A stretch of 64,000 nucleotides of DNA from Schleiferiaceae bacterium (GTDB taxonomy: Bacteria > Bacteroidota > Bacteroidia > Flavobacteriales > Schleiferiaceae), in assembly GCA_018402665.1 (NCBI GenBank), contig JAGYIN010000001.1, positions 402,953 through 466,952 on the forward strand. Reading direction: 5' to 3'. The notes beneath the pieces were generated by a model, which was not told where the DNA came from, ran no database searches, and saw only the letters and a program-made list of their open reading frames with translations. Below, in pieces: positions 9,178-17,619 of this stretch. Each line of letters opens with the position of its first letter. The stretch's first letter is position 1. The position numbers were made by a program, and so were the translations under genes.

Positions 9178-9862
9178 CAATGCGCTGCAGGGCATATAGT
9201 TCGTAATTCGAGGGTGCAAATATGTAGCTTTTTAGGTGGTTTGACAAGGCCTTTGCATCTCCACCGCAAATGATTACAAGATTTATGCCTGTTTCTTTTT
9301 GAATCGAACGAATCATCCCATCAATTTCTATGGGTAAAGCAGTATCCACTCCTGCCCACATACTTTCTTCCGTTGAGGCCCCTACTACATGAGTTTCACT
9401 AGTTTTAACAAGGAGTGGCAGCGCTGCTGTAAATGCATGCATTGCCTTGTAACGCATGGCCCATCCTGGAGAAATTGCGCCGCCAATAAAGGCATCATTT
9501 TTAACAATATTATAAGTAATACAGCTTCCCGCTACGACCGTAATAAGATCTTGACGGTGCTCTAACCAGTGGGCCGATGCAAAAAGCAATCGATCTAAAC
9601 CTAGAGAATCAGGAGTCTTATAAGCAACCTCTAATGGCCATGGAGCGTTTATAGATAGCCAGTGAATACTGTTGGACCAATTCACATCTACTGCCCCACT
9701 GGCAATACCTATGGAACGAACACCAGCAGTGTCCCACGTCTTGTAAAGGCTTTGCGCCTGCGCCAACGCATCGATATCAAAAGCCTCTTGTTTAAGGAGG
9801 TCCCTTCCTTGAAACAACCCCATTTTAATGCGGGTATTCCCTATGTCTATAGTAATTAACAT
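9146..9862 (-). CDS. coaX: Type III pantothenate kinase
   Basis: From ATG 9862 the protein is 238 aa and begins MLITIDIGNTRIKMGLF, the phosphate-binding DIGNT motif of CoaX. Further landmarks are DRLLFASAHW, VVAGSCITYNIV (usually GTAxT: here GSCIT) and GGAISPGWAMR. CoaX phosphorylates pantothenate as the first step of CoA synthesis. An upstream in-frame start at 9889 would put non-conserved residues before the kinase fold, so 9862 is preferred. It heads the minus-strand envelope gene block. Confidence 0.92.
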   Translation of the reverse strand: MLITIDIGNTRIKMGLFQGRDLLKQEAFDIDALAQAQSLYKTWDTAGVRSIGIASGAVDVNWSNSIHWLSINAPWPLEVAYKTPDSLGLDRLLFASAHWLEHRQDLITVVAGSCITYNIVKNDAFIGGAISPGWAMRYKAMHAFTAALPLLVKTSETHVVGASTEESMWAGVDTALPIEIDGMIRSIQKETGINLVIICGGDAKALSNHLKSYIFAPSNYELYALQRIDEYFQSQSVK

Positions 9863-9956
9863 GAACTCAAAGGTCGTTAAATCCTTCATCTATTGGCAAT
9901 TCTATGTGAGATTCTAATTTTTCATTGAATGTGCTTTCACATTTGAATTGTAGGTG

Positions 9957-9964
9957 TATATTTG
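9957..9964 (+). promoter_or_regulatory. -7 promoter element of tRNA-Phe
   Basis: TATATTTG matches the Bacteroidetes -7 consensus TAnnTTTG, 10 bases before the mature tRNA. A good -33 TTG at the usual distance was not evident. Confidence 0.65.
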
Positions 9965-9974
9965 CCGCCCGGCA

Positions 9975-10050
9975 GGTGATGTAGCTCAGTTGGTAGAGCA
10001 AAGGATTGAAAATCCTTGTGTCGGCGGTTCGATTCCGTCCATCACCACCA
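9975..10050 (+). tRNA. tRNA-Phe (GAA)
   Basis: A full cloverleaf can be drawn: acceptor GGTGATG paired with CATCACC, D-arm GCTC/GAGC, anticodon stem AAGGA/TCCTT with loop TTGAAAA (anticodon GAA), and T-loop GGTTCGATTCC. Discriminator A and an encoded CCA end it at 10050. No tRNA or integrase neighbours; a terminator follows at once, so it is a single-gene unit. Confidence 0.97.
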
Positions 10051-10054
10051 CCCG

Positions 10055-10088
10055 AAAGCCCTTCAGTTTGACTGAGGGGCTTTTTTTA
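10055..10088 (+). terminator. Intrinsic terminator after tRNA-Phe
   Basis: A 10-bp stem (agcccttcag / ctgaggggct, one G-T pair) with a 5-nt loop is followed by seven T. Confidence 0.9.
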
Positions 10089-10150
10089 TACCCAAACACG
10101 CGAAAACAGTAGGCTTATTAGACCTCGCAACACATTGTGCAGGAGCTACA

Positions 10151-10186
10151 AAAAAGGCCGAGATAGCGAACTACCCCGGCCTTTTT
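10151..10186. terminator. Bidirectional terminator
   Basis: Arms aaaaaggccg and cggccttttt (10 bp, perfect) flank a 16-nt loop. The A-run and T-run allow action on either strand. On the minus strand it would end the T9SS gene that stops at 10251. Confidence 0.75.
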
Positions 10187-10189
10187 GCA

Positions 10190-10227
10190 CCAAAGTGGTA
10201 ACCAACGGAAATTGGTTACCACTTTGG
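10190..10227. repeat. Perfect 16-bp inverted repeat
   Basis: Arms at 10190-10205 and 10212-10227 (ccaaagtggtaaccaa and its exact complement) enclose a 6-nt loop. It stands just downstream of the T9SS gene stop on the minus strand and just before the terminator at 10151. Probable role: a stabilising 3' hairpin of that mRNA. It has no T-run of its own. Confidence 0.7.
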
Positions 10228-10250
10228 AACTTAGTTTCTCAATTAAATGC

Positions 10251-11501
10251 CTAGTACTTGATCAAACGCACGGTTTGCTCGTTACTACCAGATTGAATCT
10301 TAGCAAGATAAACTCCCGCTGCGTAATGAGATGCATCTATTGCATGCGTTTGGCCACTACTTAACGCATGATACAGCTGCTGACCGTTTAAATCATAAAG
10401 TTGTATTGTATACGAATCAACCGAAGGGTAGCTGACTACCCAGTGATCTGCTGTTGGGTTGGGATAAATAGACATCCCATTTTTCGACTCGTCCTCAATC
10501 CCTATAGCCACATTCGCATACTTTATATCGTCAAAATAGAAGGTAGACGTTGACGATCCATCGCCAATGTTCGAGCTACCCGCAATAAAGTCGAACAACA
10601 AAGCCAGCGTAGGCATATCAGTCGGTGCATTTGTAAAATCGAAGGATAGTGTTTCCCACTCTTCGGTTTTCGTGGTTTGAACACTACGCTCTTCACCCCA
10701 AAAAGGTTTCTCAGCTTTCAAAGTTACATTTGTGCCAATTGGTGCAGAGGTCCATACTTTCATGGTAATTACTGGATGATTTACGAAATCCAGATTGTTT
10801 GCAAAGGTGATTTTACTTCCTCCATACGGAGCACCTAAGTAACGCACAATCTTACCGACGTTTGCACTTCCATTATCTGCATCTACGTCAGGATTAGGCA
10901 CGCTTGTCATAATAGCGCTTTCAAAATCAAAGAAATGACGTGCAGTGGTACCCGATTCAAAAGTTACGGGTAATCCCACTCTCGGTGTAGCAATGATACC
11001 AGCTACCTGCTCAATATCGTCAATGTAGAAGGTATTTCCCCCACCTGGTGTAAACGGCTGGGGCATAATGACTAAGTCCACACTCCCTGAAGGCGCCGGA
11101 ATTCCAAAGTCAAACGTGAGCGTTTCCCAGGCGCCAGATACCGTGGTCACTGCATCTACCTCGCTAGTATAAGGAGTCTCTAATTTTACCTTTATGACGG
11201 TACCCACGGGTTGAGTCGTGTACACTTTCATAGACAATACGCTCGATGCAGCGCTAGTAAAGTTCAGTGAAGACACTGATGTAATCTTTCCTCCTGCCCA
11301 CAAATCGGCAGCATTTACTTTCACAATCTTAGCGACATTAGCGCTAGAATTACCTACCGAACTTGGATTCGACACTATGGTAAAGGTTGCCCCGTCATAA
11401 CCTACCATACCGGCGGTTGTAGATTCGAAATCGAATGGGAAGGCTTGCGCAGAGGCCGCAACAGAGGCTGCCATCAGCAGGGTAAACATGATTTTTTTCA
11501 T
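10251..11501 (-). CDS. T9SS type A secreted protein with two duplicated beta modules
   Basis: The 416-aa protein has a signal peptide (MKKIMFTLLMAASVAASAQA) and two homologous modules of about 150 aa. Each opens with an FDFES/FESG segment, carries SANV(A/G)KIV near residue 40, a central WETL(T/S)FDF, and ends FY(I/F)DDI. This is the look of carbohydrate-binding-like beta-sandwich modules. The final 75 residues form a T9SS type A sorting domain (IYPNPTADHW ... GVYLAKIQSGSNEQTVRLIKY). No catalytic domain is present, so binding or adhesion is the likely role. It is followed by a long hairpin and a terminator. Confidence 0.85.
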   Translation of the reverse strand: MKKIMFTLLMAASVAASAQAFPFDFESTTAGMVGYDGATFTIVSNPSSVGNSSANVAKIVKVNAADLWAGGKITSVSSLNFTSAASSVLSMKVYTTQPVGTVIKVKLETPYTSEVDAVTTVSGAWETLTFDFGIPAPSGSVDLVIMPQPFTPGGGNTFYIDDIEQVAGIIATPRVGLPVTFESGTTARHFFDFESAIMTSVPNPDVDADNGSANVGKIVRYLGAPYGGSKITFANNLDFVNHPVITMKVWTSAPIGTNVTLKAEKPFWGEERSVQTTKTEEWETLSFDFTNAPTDMPTLALLFDFIAGSSNIGDGSSTSTFYFDDIKYANVAIGIEDESKNGMSIYPNPTADHWVVSYPSVDSYTIQLYDLNGQQLYHALSSGQTHAIDASHYAAGVYLAKIQSGSNEQTVRLIKY

Positions 11502-11710
11502 ATCAAATTTTTAGGTGTATTGATGTACTGAATGATGTGCAAAGCCAATCGACCGTACCCTACCGTTCATGGGCAAAAGGTAATAAACTTTGGATTGTCA
11601 CATCCACTTGAATAGAACCCCAACAATCCGCTTTGTTAACAAAATTAGTTGACCGCTGATGAGGAGTAGGCGTAAACTTCGGAATTTTGATGGGTAAAGC
11701 TGCTACAACT

Positions 11711-11926
11711 ATGCACCCTTTAAAGAAAGATGAATTCAGACTGGTGAATCGCATGCGTTTTGAAGTGAAGAACGTCATGGAACACATCAATAGAGTTTCA
11801 GAAGAAAGCAATCGCATCAATTCTGATGAGATCGAACGTCGCCTAAAGGCTTTAACTGAATATTCTCGTGAATTGGCTAATCTTCAGAAGGCGATCGATA
11901 TCGAAATTCAAAAAAACTCCCTCTAA
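11711..11926 (+). CDS. Small charged coiled-coil protein, function unknown
   Basis: About 71 aa from ATG 11711 (MHPLKKDEFRLVNRMRFEVK). ATG 11690 in the same frame is an alternative. The sequence is strongly helical, charged and low in hydrophobic clusters, with heptad-like spacing from residue 10 to 68, so a soluble dimeric coiled coil is likely. A weak promoter (TTG at 11649, TA-rich element near 11673) precedes it, which fits the later start. No family was recognised. The overlapping minus-strand frame has no protein-like character. Confidence 0.6.
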   Translation: MHPLKKDEFRLVNRMRFEVKNVMEHINRVSEESNRINSDEIERRLKALTEYSRELANLQKAIDIEIQKNSL

Positions 11927-11999
11927 GGACCATGATGAATCGTGAAAATGAACCATTTCTAGTTTATATGGTTGTTATAACATCTATTCAAAAGAAACT

Positions 12000-12716
12000 A
12001 TGAAAACCATTTTTCATCCTCACGATTCACGAGGTCATGCAAATCACGGCTGGTTGAACAGCCACCACAGTTTTAGCTTCGCGAATTACTTCAACGCCCA
12101 AAAAATGAACTTCGGTTTGTTGCGCGTGCTTAACGATGATACCGTGGCACCTGGAATGGGTTTTGGGACACATCCGCACGACAATATGGAGATCATTTCT
12201 ATTCCTCTCAGTGGTGATTTAAGACATCGCGATTCTATGGGAAATGAGAAGACCATCAAGGAGGGCGAAATTCAAGTAATGAGCGCAGGATCTGGTGTTA
12301 CCCACAGTGAATTCAATCCCAATAAGGACAAGGAAGTAAAGTTTCTCCAGATCTGGGTGATACCAAATGAACGTGATGTTACGCCGCGTTACGATCAGCA
12401 GCAACTTCCAGATTTTGATCAGAAGAATGTTCTGCACCAAGTGCTCAGCCCTTCTGCTGATGATGCTGGAGTGTGGATACATCAAAATGCGTGGTTCCAT
12501 ATGGGACACTTTGATGATTCAGAAGGGGCGCAATACCAGTGGAAATCGGATAACAATGGTCTTTATGCGTTTGTACTGGAAGGTGGATTTGAGTTGGGCG
12601 AGTACCAATTAAGCCGCCGCGATGCCCTTGGAATTTGGGACACCAATACCATTTCAGTAAAAGCCACTGCCCCGGAATCAAGAATCTTACTGATTGAAGT
12701 GCCTTTAGGGAACTAA
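12000..12716 (+). CDS. Pirin family (bicupin) protein
   Basis: The 238-aa protein begins with the pirin N-terminal pattern RGHANHGWLNSHHSFSFANYF. Metal-ligand positions of the first cupin are visible in HPHDNMEIISIPLSG and in GSGVTHSEFN. It is close to YhhW-type pirins, some of which have quercetin 2,3-dioxygenase activity in vitro; the natural substrate is usually unknown. The second cupin lacks obvious metal ligands, as usual. It is a single gene between two intergenic gaps. Confidence 0.9.
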   Translation: MKTIFHPHDSRGHANHGWLNSHHSFSFANYFNAQKMNFGLLRVLNDDTVAPGMGFGTHPHDNMEIISIPLSGDLRHRDSMGNEKTIKEGEIQVMSAGSGVTHSEFNPNKDKEVKFLQIWVIPNERDVTPRYDQQQLPDFDQKNVLHQVLSPSADDAGVWIHQNAWFHMGHFDDSEGAQYQWKSDNNGLYAFVLEGGFELGEYQLSRRDALGIWDTNTISVKATAPESRILLIEVPLGN

Positions 12717-12726
12717 CCTGCTCACT

Positions 12727-12760
12727 TTGAACATTCTTACGCGCAGTAGGGTTATCTTTG
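12727..12760 (+). promoter_or_regulatory. Bacteroidetes-type promoter of the HMG-CoA reductase gene
   Basis: TTG at 12727-12729 (-33 element) and TATCTTTG at 12753-12760 (-7 element, consensus TAnnTTTG) are 23 bases apart. The start codon is 20 bases further. Confidence 0.65.
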
Positions 12761-12779
12761 ACATTATAATTACACCACC

Positions 12780-14111
12780 ATGAAAGATCCCATCAAAGGA
12801 TTCTCAAAACTGAGCAAAGCCGCCAAACTTGAATGGCTCGTCAACAATAATTTTGAAGATGCGGATGCCGCACGATCTGTCTTAACCACGTATTGGCATG
12901 AAGACGAGGCACTTCAGAAGCGTCACGACGAATTCATTGAAAACACCATGAGCAATTATTACATGCCATATGGTGTCGCGCCAAATTTCAAAATCAACGG
13001 CAAACTTTACACGATTCCTATGGCCATTGAAGAAAGTTCAGTGGTTGCGGCGGCGGCAAAAAGCGCTGCATTTTGGATGGCCCGTGGCGGTTTCAAAACC
13101 GAGGTGTTGGGTACGGAAAAAATTGGTCATGTACATTTCATGTATACGGGCGATGCCAGTGCTTTAAAAGAAGATTTTAGTTCACTTGAACAAGAATTGC
13201 GCCGAGCAACTGCAGAGCTCACTGCTAATATGGAGGCGCGGGGTGGCGGTATCACATCAATCAAATTTATTGATGCTACCGATCGTCTCGAAGCGTATTA
13301 CCAACTAGAAGTCACTTTCGAAACCTGTGATTCCATGGGGGCAAACTTCATCAACTCCAACCTAGAGGAGATGGCGAAGTGTCTTGAAAATTTTGTAGCA
13401 AGCCATGACCGCTTAGATGTTAACTCACTTGAAGTAGTGATGCGTATTCTAAGTAACTACACTCCCCGCTGTATCGTTCGTGCAAGTGTAAGTTGTCCGG
13501 TAGAAGAATTGGCCAGCGAAGGAGTAAGCGCAGCAGAATTCGCCCGAAAATTCGAGCGCGCAATCGCAATAGCTAATGCCGAACCCTATAGAGCGACTAC
13601 TCACAACAAAGGCATCATGAACGGTATCGATGGGGTGATTATTGCAACAGGAAATGACTTCCGTGCAGTAGAAGCCGCCTGTCACACCCATGCCTCGCGT
13701 TCAGGCAGTTACAAAAGCCTTACCGGCTGTAAAGTAGAGGACGGCGTATTTACTTTTTGGATAGAAATCCCATTATCGCTTGGCGTTGTTGGAGGATTGA
13801 CAAAGCTGCATCCCCTAGTGGTCAAAAGTCTGGAAATGCTCGGAAATCCCGATGCTGAAGAATTAATGGGCATAGTAGCCGTCAGTGGCCTCGCACAGAA
13901 TTTTGCTGCATTACGTGCCTTAGTAACTACGGGTATTCAAAAAGGTCATATGAAAATGCACTTGATGAATATTTTAACGCAGCTTGAAGCTACACCGGAG
14001 GAGAAAATCCATATCGCGAATTACTTCAAAGACAAAGTTCCTCATCATAGAGAAGTAGTGAATTATTTCTGTGAATTACGCGGTGTTCCCGTTCCCAAAG
14101 TCGGCCAATAA
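12780..14111 (+). CDS. mvaA: Hydroxymethylglutaryl-CoA reductase, class II
   Basis: The 443-aa protein matches class II (bacterial) HMG-CoA reductases. It shows PMAIEESSVVAAAAKSAAFW near residue 80 (substrate-binding Glu region), GDASALKEDF, then the catalytic-domain segments RATTHNKGIMNGIDG and VATGND-like IIATGNDFRAVEAACH. It interconverts HMG-CoA and mevalonate. The following GHMP kinase starts 4 bases after its stop, so the pair probably works in mevalonate synthesis for isoprenoids rather than breakdown; direction is inferred from context. Confidence 0.92.
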   Translation: MKDPIKGFSKLSKAAKLEWLVNNNFEDADAARSVLTTYWHEDEALQKRHDEFIENTMSNYYMPYGVAPNFKINGKLYTIPMAIEESSVVAAAAKSAAFWMARGGFKTEVLGTEKIGHVHFMYTGDASALKEDFSSLEQELRRATAELTANMEARGGGITSIKFIDATDRLEAYYQLEVTFETCDSMGANFINSNLEEMAKCLENFVASHDRLDVNSLEVVMRILSNYTPRCIVRASVSCPVEELASEGVSAAEFARKFERAIAIANAEPYRATTHNKGIMNGIDGVIIATGNDFRAVEAACHTHASRSGSYKSLTGCKVEDGVFTFWIEIPLSLGVVGGLTKLHPLVVKSLEMLGNPDAEELMGIVAVSGLAQNFAALRALVTTGIQKGHMKMHLMNILTQLEATPEEKIHIANYFKDKVPHHREVVNYFCELRGVPVPKVGQ

Positions 14112-14114
14112 ACA

Positions 14115-15008
14115 GTGAAGGAATTTTATGCCCACGGCAAGCTTTTACTCACTGGAGAATATGCCATTACCCAGGGGGCGACTGGTTTAGCCGTACCTAC
14201 AACTTTAGGCCAAAAGATGCATGTTCGATCTTTTGACTCGCCAAACATTCACTGGCAAGCATATACCGTTCAAGGCGACTGTTGGCTTGATGTACTGCTT
14301 AGTTCACAACTCGAAATAGTAAAAACAGACCAGCCAAAGGAAGCCCAACATCTGGTAAAGCAACTTCAAATTGTAGCGGCTAACAGTGATAAACTAACGG
14401 GTGGACTTCATTTTGAAACTCATCTTGAATTTGACCGCAGTTGGGGTCTAGGTTCCTCCAGTACTTTTACCAGTTTACTTGCCCAATTCGCGAATCTAGA
14501 TCCTCTAGATTTCTTTCATGAAGCGCACGGCGGAAGCGGATACGACCTGGCATGTGCATCTGCTGCAGGCCCCATTCTTTATCGTATCGAAAAAGGTTCC
14601 GCTGAAGCCACACCCGTGGGGTGGTCTGCGGGTTTTGGGGATGATCTCGCCTTCGTTTTCAGCGGTAAGAAGCAATTGACTTCTGAAAGTTTAACCTTGG
14701 TGCAAAAACAGCCCTTTAACCAGCAGCAAATCGAAGAAATCAACGTACTCACCTCTGCCTTTATTAACGCATCCACTATGGAGCGTATAGAATCTGTAAT
14801 GCGCGAGCACGAACAACTCATAGGAGGCCATTTAGGACTTCTGCCCGTGAGTGAACACCTCTTCAAAGGATACAACGGGGCGGTGAAGAGTTTAGGTGGT
14901 TGGGGCGGTGATTTCGTGTTAGTCACCCGTTATTCTAAAAATCAGCAGTGGTTAAAGGAAAAAGGTTTTGAGCATGTACTACCACTGAGAACTTTAGCCA
15001 TACTCTAA
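14115..15008 (+). CDS. GHMP family kinase, probable mevalonate-pathway kinase
   Basis: The 297-aa protein starts with GTG (KEFYAHGKLLLTGEYAITQGATG), the typical GHMP N-terminus GKxxLxGEYA. The ATP-binding motif reads WGLGSSSTFTSLLA and is followed by GGSGYDLACASAAGPILYR. It lies directly behind HMG-CoA reductase, so mevalonate or phosphomevalonate phosphorylation is the natural reading. The specific substrate is not decided by the sequence. No better start codon lies upstream in frame. Confidence 0.82.
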   Translation: MKEFYAHGKLLLTGEYAITQGATGLAVPTTLGQKMHVRSFDSPNIHWQAYTVQGDCWLDVLLSSQLEIVKTDQPKEAQHLVKQLQIVAANSDKLTGGLHFETHLEFDRSWGLGSSSTFTSLLAQFANLDPLDFFHEAHGGSGYDLACASAAGPILYRIEKGSAEATPVGWSAGFGDDLAFVFSGKKQLTSESLTLVQKQPFNQQQIEEINVLTSAFINASTMERIESVMREHEQLIGGHLGLLPVSEHLFKGYNGAVKSLGGWGGDFVLVTRYSKNQQWLKEKGFEHVLPLRTLAIL

Positions 15009-15045
15009 TTGTCCGTTGGGGCATAATTATTGGTAGATTTAAACC

Positions 15046-17226
15046 ATGCGTAGAATCGTTCTATTTATCACCCTGTTTCTCCTCTCCTTCTCATCGAAGG
15101 CAGCGCATTTAGTGGGTGGTGAAATCTCCTATAAATGCGTAGGAACGGGAACGAATGGCAATACCTACCAAATACGACTGACGATTTATCGGGATTGCAA
15201 TTCGAGCGGCGCGCCTTTCGACATGCAAGCACCTATAACCATTTACGGTGGTCCCAATCAAAATACAGTTGTTCAAACCGTGATGGTGGCGCGCGGGCCC
15301 ATTGTAGGGATACCCGCAGTGGTAAATAACCCTTGCCTCCAAACACCGCCAAATGTGTGTACGGAAAAAGCGACCTACACGACGAACGTAACCTTGCAGC
15401 CAGCGACCCACGGATATACCATTACGTACCAGCGCTGCTGTAGAAACAACACCATTTCAAATGTTGCGAATTCAGGTACTTGGGGCAGTTCCTATTATAT
15501 TAAAATACCTCCACAAGATTCTGTCTGTAACAGCAGTTGCGCCTTTATTTCAGACCCACCTATTGTCATGTGTAAGGACGACAGTTTGAATATTAATTTC
15601 GCTGTTTTAGAATTGGACGGCGATAGTGTTTTTTATTCTTTATGTCAACCGTTACACGGAGGTTCGCAAAACAGTCCTGCACCGAACCCTCCAAGCGCTC
15701 CGCCTTATACCCCGGTCCCATTTTTATTCCCTTACTCCACAGGTTACCCTCTACCCACCTCTCCTACGGTCGCTATCAATAGCAGTACAGGTATACTTAC
15801 GGGAACTCCAACTGGTGTAGGGCAATACGTATTCGCCGTGTGTGCGGAGGAATACGACTCGAATGGCGTCCTGCTTTCAACGCTAAGGCGGGATTATCAG
15901 TTCAATGTAATGGTTTGCCAGAGCAATGTAGTCTCCAATCCAACCCCACAAGATTTTCAGCCCAATACCATATGTAATGGAACCACGGTTACCTTTTTAG
16001 ACAGTTCCTACAATGGGACGAACTACCTTTGGTTGTTCAATGACCCAAACAATCCAGGCGCTTCGGCCACGGGTCAAAACCCTACCTATACTTATGGCGA
16101 TACGGGTACCTATACCATTCAATTGATTTTGAACCCAGGATACCCCTGTACAGATACCGCAGAAGTCACCTATGAACTTTACAATCCTGTAAATCCTGCG
16201 TTTTCTTTCACCGGACCCGTTTGTTTTGATGAGAACTTAATCACCTTTCAAAATCAAAGCTCGAACGGAGGAAATGCAGTGGCCAATTGGGACTTCGGTT
16301 TGGACGCAAGCATTCCAACATTTACCGGTTGGAACCCACCGCCCATCGTATTTAGCACTTGGGGGGATCACTATGTGAGTCTTACCATTGAGGAAAACGG
16401 TTGTGAGGACACGTTTCTTGATACGATTCGCATCTATAGAAGACCCGAAACCAACGTTAGTGTTGAAAACCAAATAGGATGTGCGCCATTTACCGTTGCC
16501 TTCTGGGACAGCACGATAACAGACGGGCAAGTCATTTACAATTGGGATTTCGGGGATGGTGTGTTGAGCAATGATAGCAATGCTGTCTATACCTATGCCA
16601 ATCCGGGAACCTATGATTTAAACCTCACTATTTATTTCATTGAAGGATGCACGGATACAATCACTGTTTCGTATGCCGATTTCATTACGGTATATCCATC
16701 ACCAACCAGTTCCTTCGTTGCAGATCCTACGAACGCCACCATTTACACTTCGAATATTGAAATCACGGACTTAGCTGCTGATCCTACAGACGATATCCTA
16801 ACGAACATGGGTGATGGTAGTATTTATTACAATCAAGCCCAATTCAATCATTCCTACACCGACACCGGTTGGTTTGAGGTGGAACATGTCGTTATAAATA
16901 CGTTTGATTGTCCAGATACTTCCAAGGCAACTATTCGAATCAATCCAGAGACCCTCATTTTCGTTCCTAATGCCTTCACGCCAGACGGTGATGGGAAGAA
17001 TGAAATTTTCTTTGCGACCGCTGTTGGAATCAAAGCATTTAGTTTCAAAATTTTTAATCGTTGGGGAGAAGTATTATTCGAAACTACCGATCCATCAACA
17101 GGTTGGGACGGTATGCATCCCAACGGAAAAGAAGCCATTCAAGGGGTGTATACCTGGACGGTTTTCGCGAAAGGGCAGAATGATAAATTGATCGAAAAGC
17201 GAGGCCACCTCAGTTTGCTTCGCTAG
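15046..17226 (+). CDS. PKD-domain T9SS type B (gliding-motility type) surface protein
   Basis: The 726-aa protein has a signal peptide (residues 1-19), an N-terminal Cys-rich beta module common in Bacteroidetes (VGGEISYKCVG, LTIYRDCNSSG, YQRCCRNN), and a chain of PKD-like domains from about residue 300 with YLWLFND, ANWDFG and YNWDFGDG cores. It ends in the CHU_C type B sorting domain (FVPNAFTPDGDGKNE ... FNRWGEVLFE ... QGVYTWTVFAKG). It is expected to be exported by T9SS and attached to the cell surface, perhaps as an adhesin. Confidence 0.88.
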   Translation: MRRIVLFITLFLLSFSSKAAHLVGGEISYKCVGTGTNGNTYQIRLTIYRDCNSSGAPFDMQAPITIYGGPNQNTVVQTVMVARGPIVGIPAVVNNPCLQTPPNVCTEKATYTTNVTLQPATHGYTITYQRCCRNNTISNVANSGTWGSSYYIKIPPQDSVCNSSCAFISDPPIVMCKDDSLNINFAVLELDGDSVFYSLCQPLHGGSQNSPAPNPPSAPPYTPVPFLFPYSTGYPLPTSPTVAINSSTGILTGTPTGVGQYVFAVCAEEYDSNGVLLSTLRRDYQFNVMVCQSNVVSNPTPQDFQPNTICNGTTVTFLDSSYNGTNYLWLFNDPNNPGASATGQNPTYTYGDTGTYTIQLILNPGYPCTDTAEVTYELYNPVNPAFSFTGPVCFDENLITFQNQSSNGGNAVANWDFGLDASIPTFTGWNPPPIVFSTWGDHYVSLTIEENGCEDTFLDTIRIYRRPETNVSVENQIGCAPFTVAFWDSTITDGQVIYNWDFGDGVLSNDSNAVYTYANPGTYDLNLTIYFIEGCTDTITVSYADFITVYPSPTSSFVADPTNATIYTSNIEITDLAADPTDDILTNMGDGSIYYNQAQFNHSYTDTGWFEVEHVVINTFDCPDTSKATIRINPETLIFVPNAFTPDGDGKNEIFFATAVGIKAFSFKIFNRWGEVLFETTDPSTGWDGMHPNGKEAIQGVYTWTVFAKGQNDKLIEKRGHLSLLR

Positions 17227-17229
17227 CAA

Positions 17230-17619
17230 TTACGATGTGTGTTCACGGCTGAGCCAAACCACGGTAGCAAAGGCGGCTCCTACACCGAGAAGTACAGATA
17301 GACTCACATAAAGAACGGCCTCTATCGTTCTTCCCGCACTAAGCAAGTGGATCGTCTCCATCGAAAAAGCACTAAAAGTGGACCACCCACCGCAAAATCC
17401 AGTTCCTAAAAGTAATAAGTACAAGAGTTTAGACTTATCGTCATAAGCATCGACAATGACTACTAAGACAATGCTTGCTAAAACATTAATGAGTAATGTA
17501 GCCCAGTGGCCTTGAAGCCATTCGTTTGCGACGATGGCCTTTGACATTGCAAATCGCAGAACAGAACCACCTCCACCGCCTACAAACACTGCCAGATAGG
17601 CCATTGCATTTAACTCCAT
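17230..17619 (-). CDS. crcB: Fluoride channel FluC/CrcB
   Basis: The 129-aa protein has four hydrophobic segments and the family signatures GGGGGSVLRFAMSK near the N-terminus, TLLINVLAS and GTGFCGGWSTFSAFSMET. These channels form dual-topology dimers that let fluoride out of the cell. Length is normal for the family. Its start overlaps the end of the PAP2 gene by 10 bases. No fluoride riboswitch was found upstream, as the gene is internal to an operon. Confidence 0.92.
   Translation of the reverse strand: MELNAMAYLAVFVGGGGGSVLRFAMSKAIVANEWLQGHWATLLINVLASIVLVVIVDAYDDKSKLLYLLLLGTGFCGGWSTFSAFSMETIHLLSAGRTIEAVLYVSLSVLLGVGAAFATVVWLSREHTS

Noticed and set aside
9975..10227. tRNA-Phe plus inverted repeat as integration (att) site of a mobile element
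   Set aside because: No integrase, no second copy of the tRNA 3' end and no foreign genes nearby.
11560..11820. 86-aa minus-strand frame near the coiled-coil gene
   Set aside because: Overlaps the plus-strand frame almost fully, odd composition, no start context.
15900..16900. Repeated segments in the T9SS/PKD gene as DNA repeats
   Set aside because: They are diverged PKD protein repeats; the DNA itself is not repetitive.
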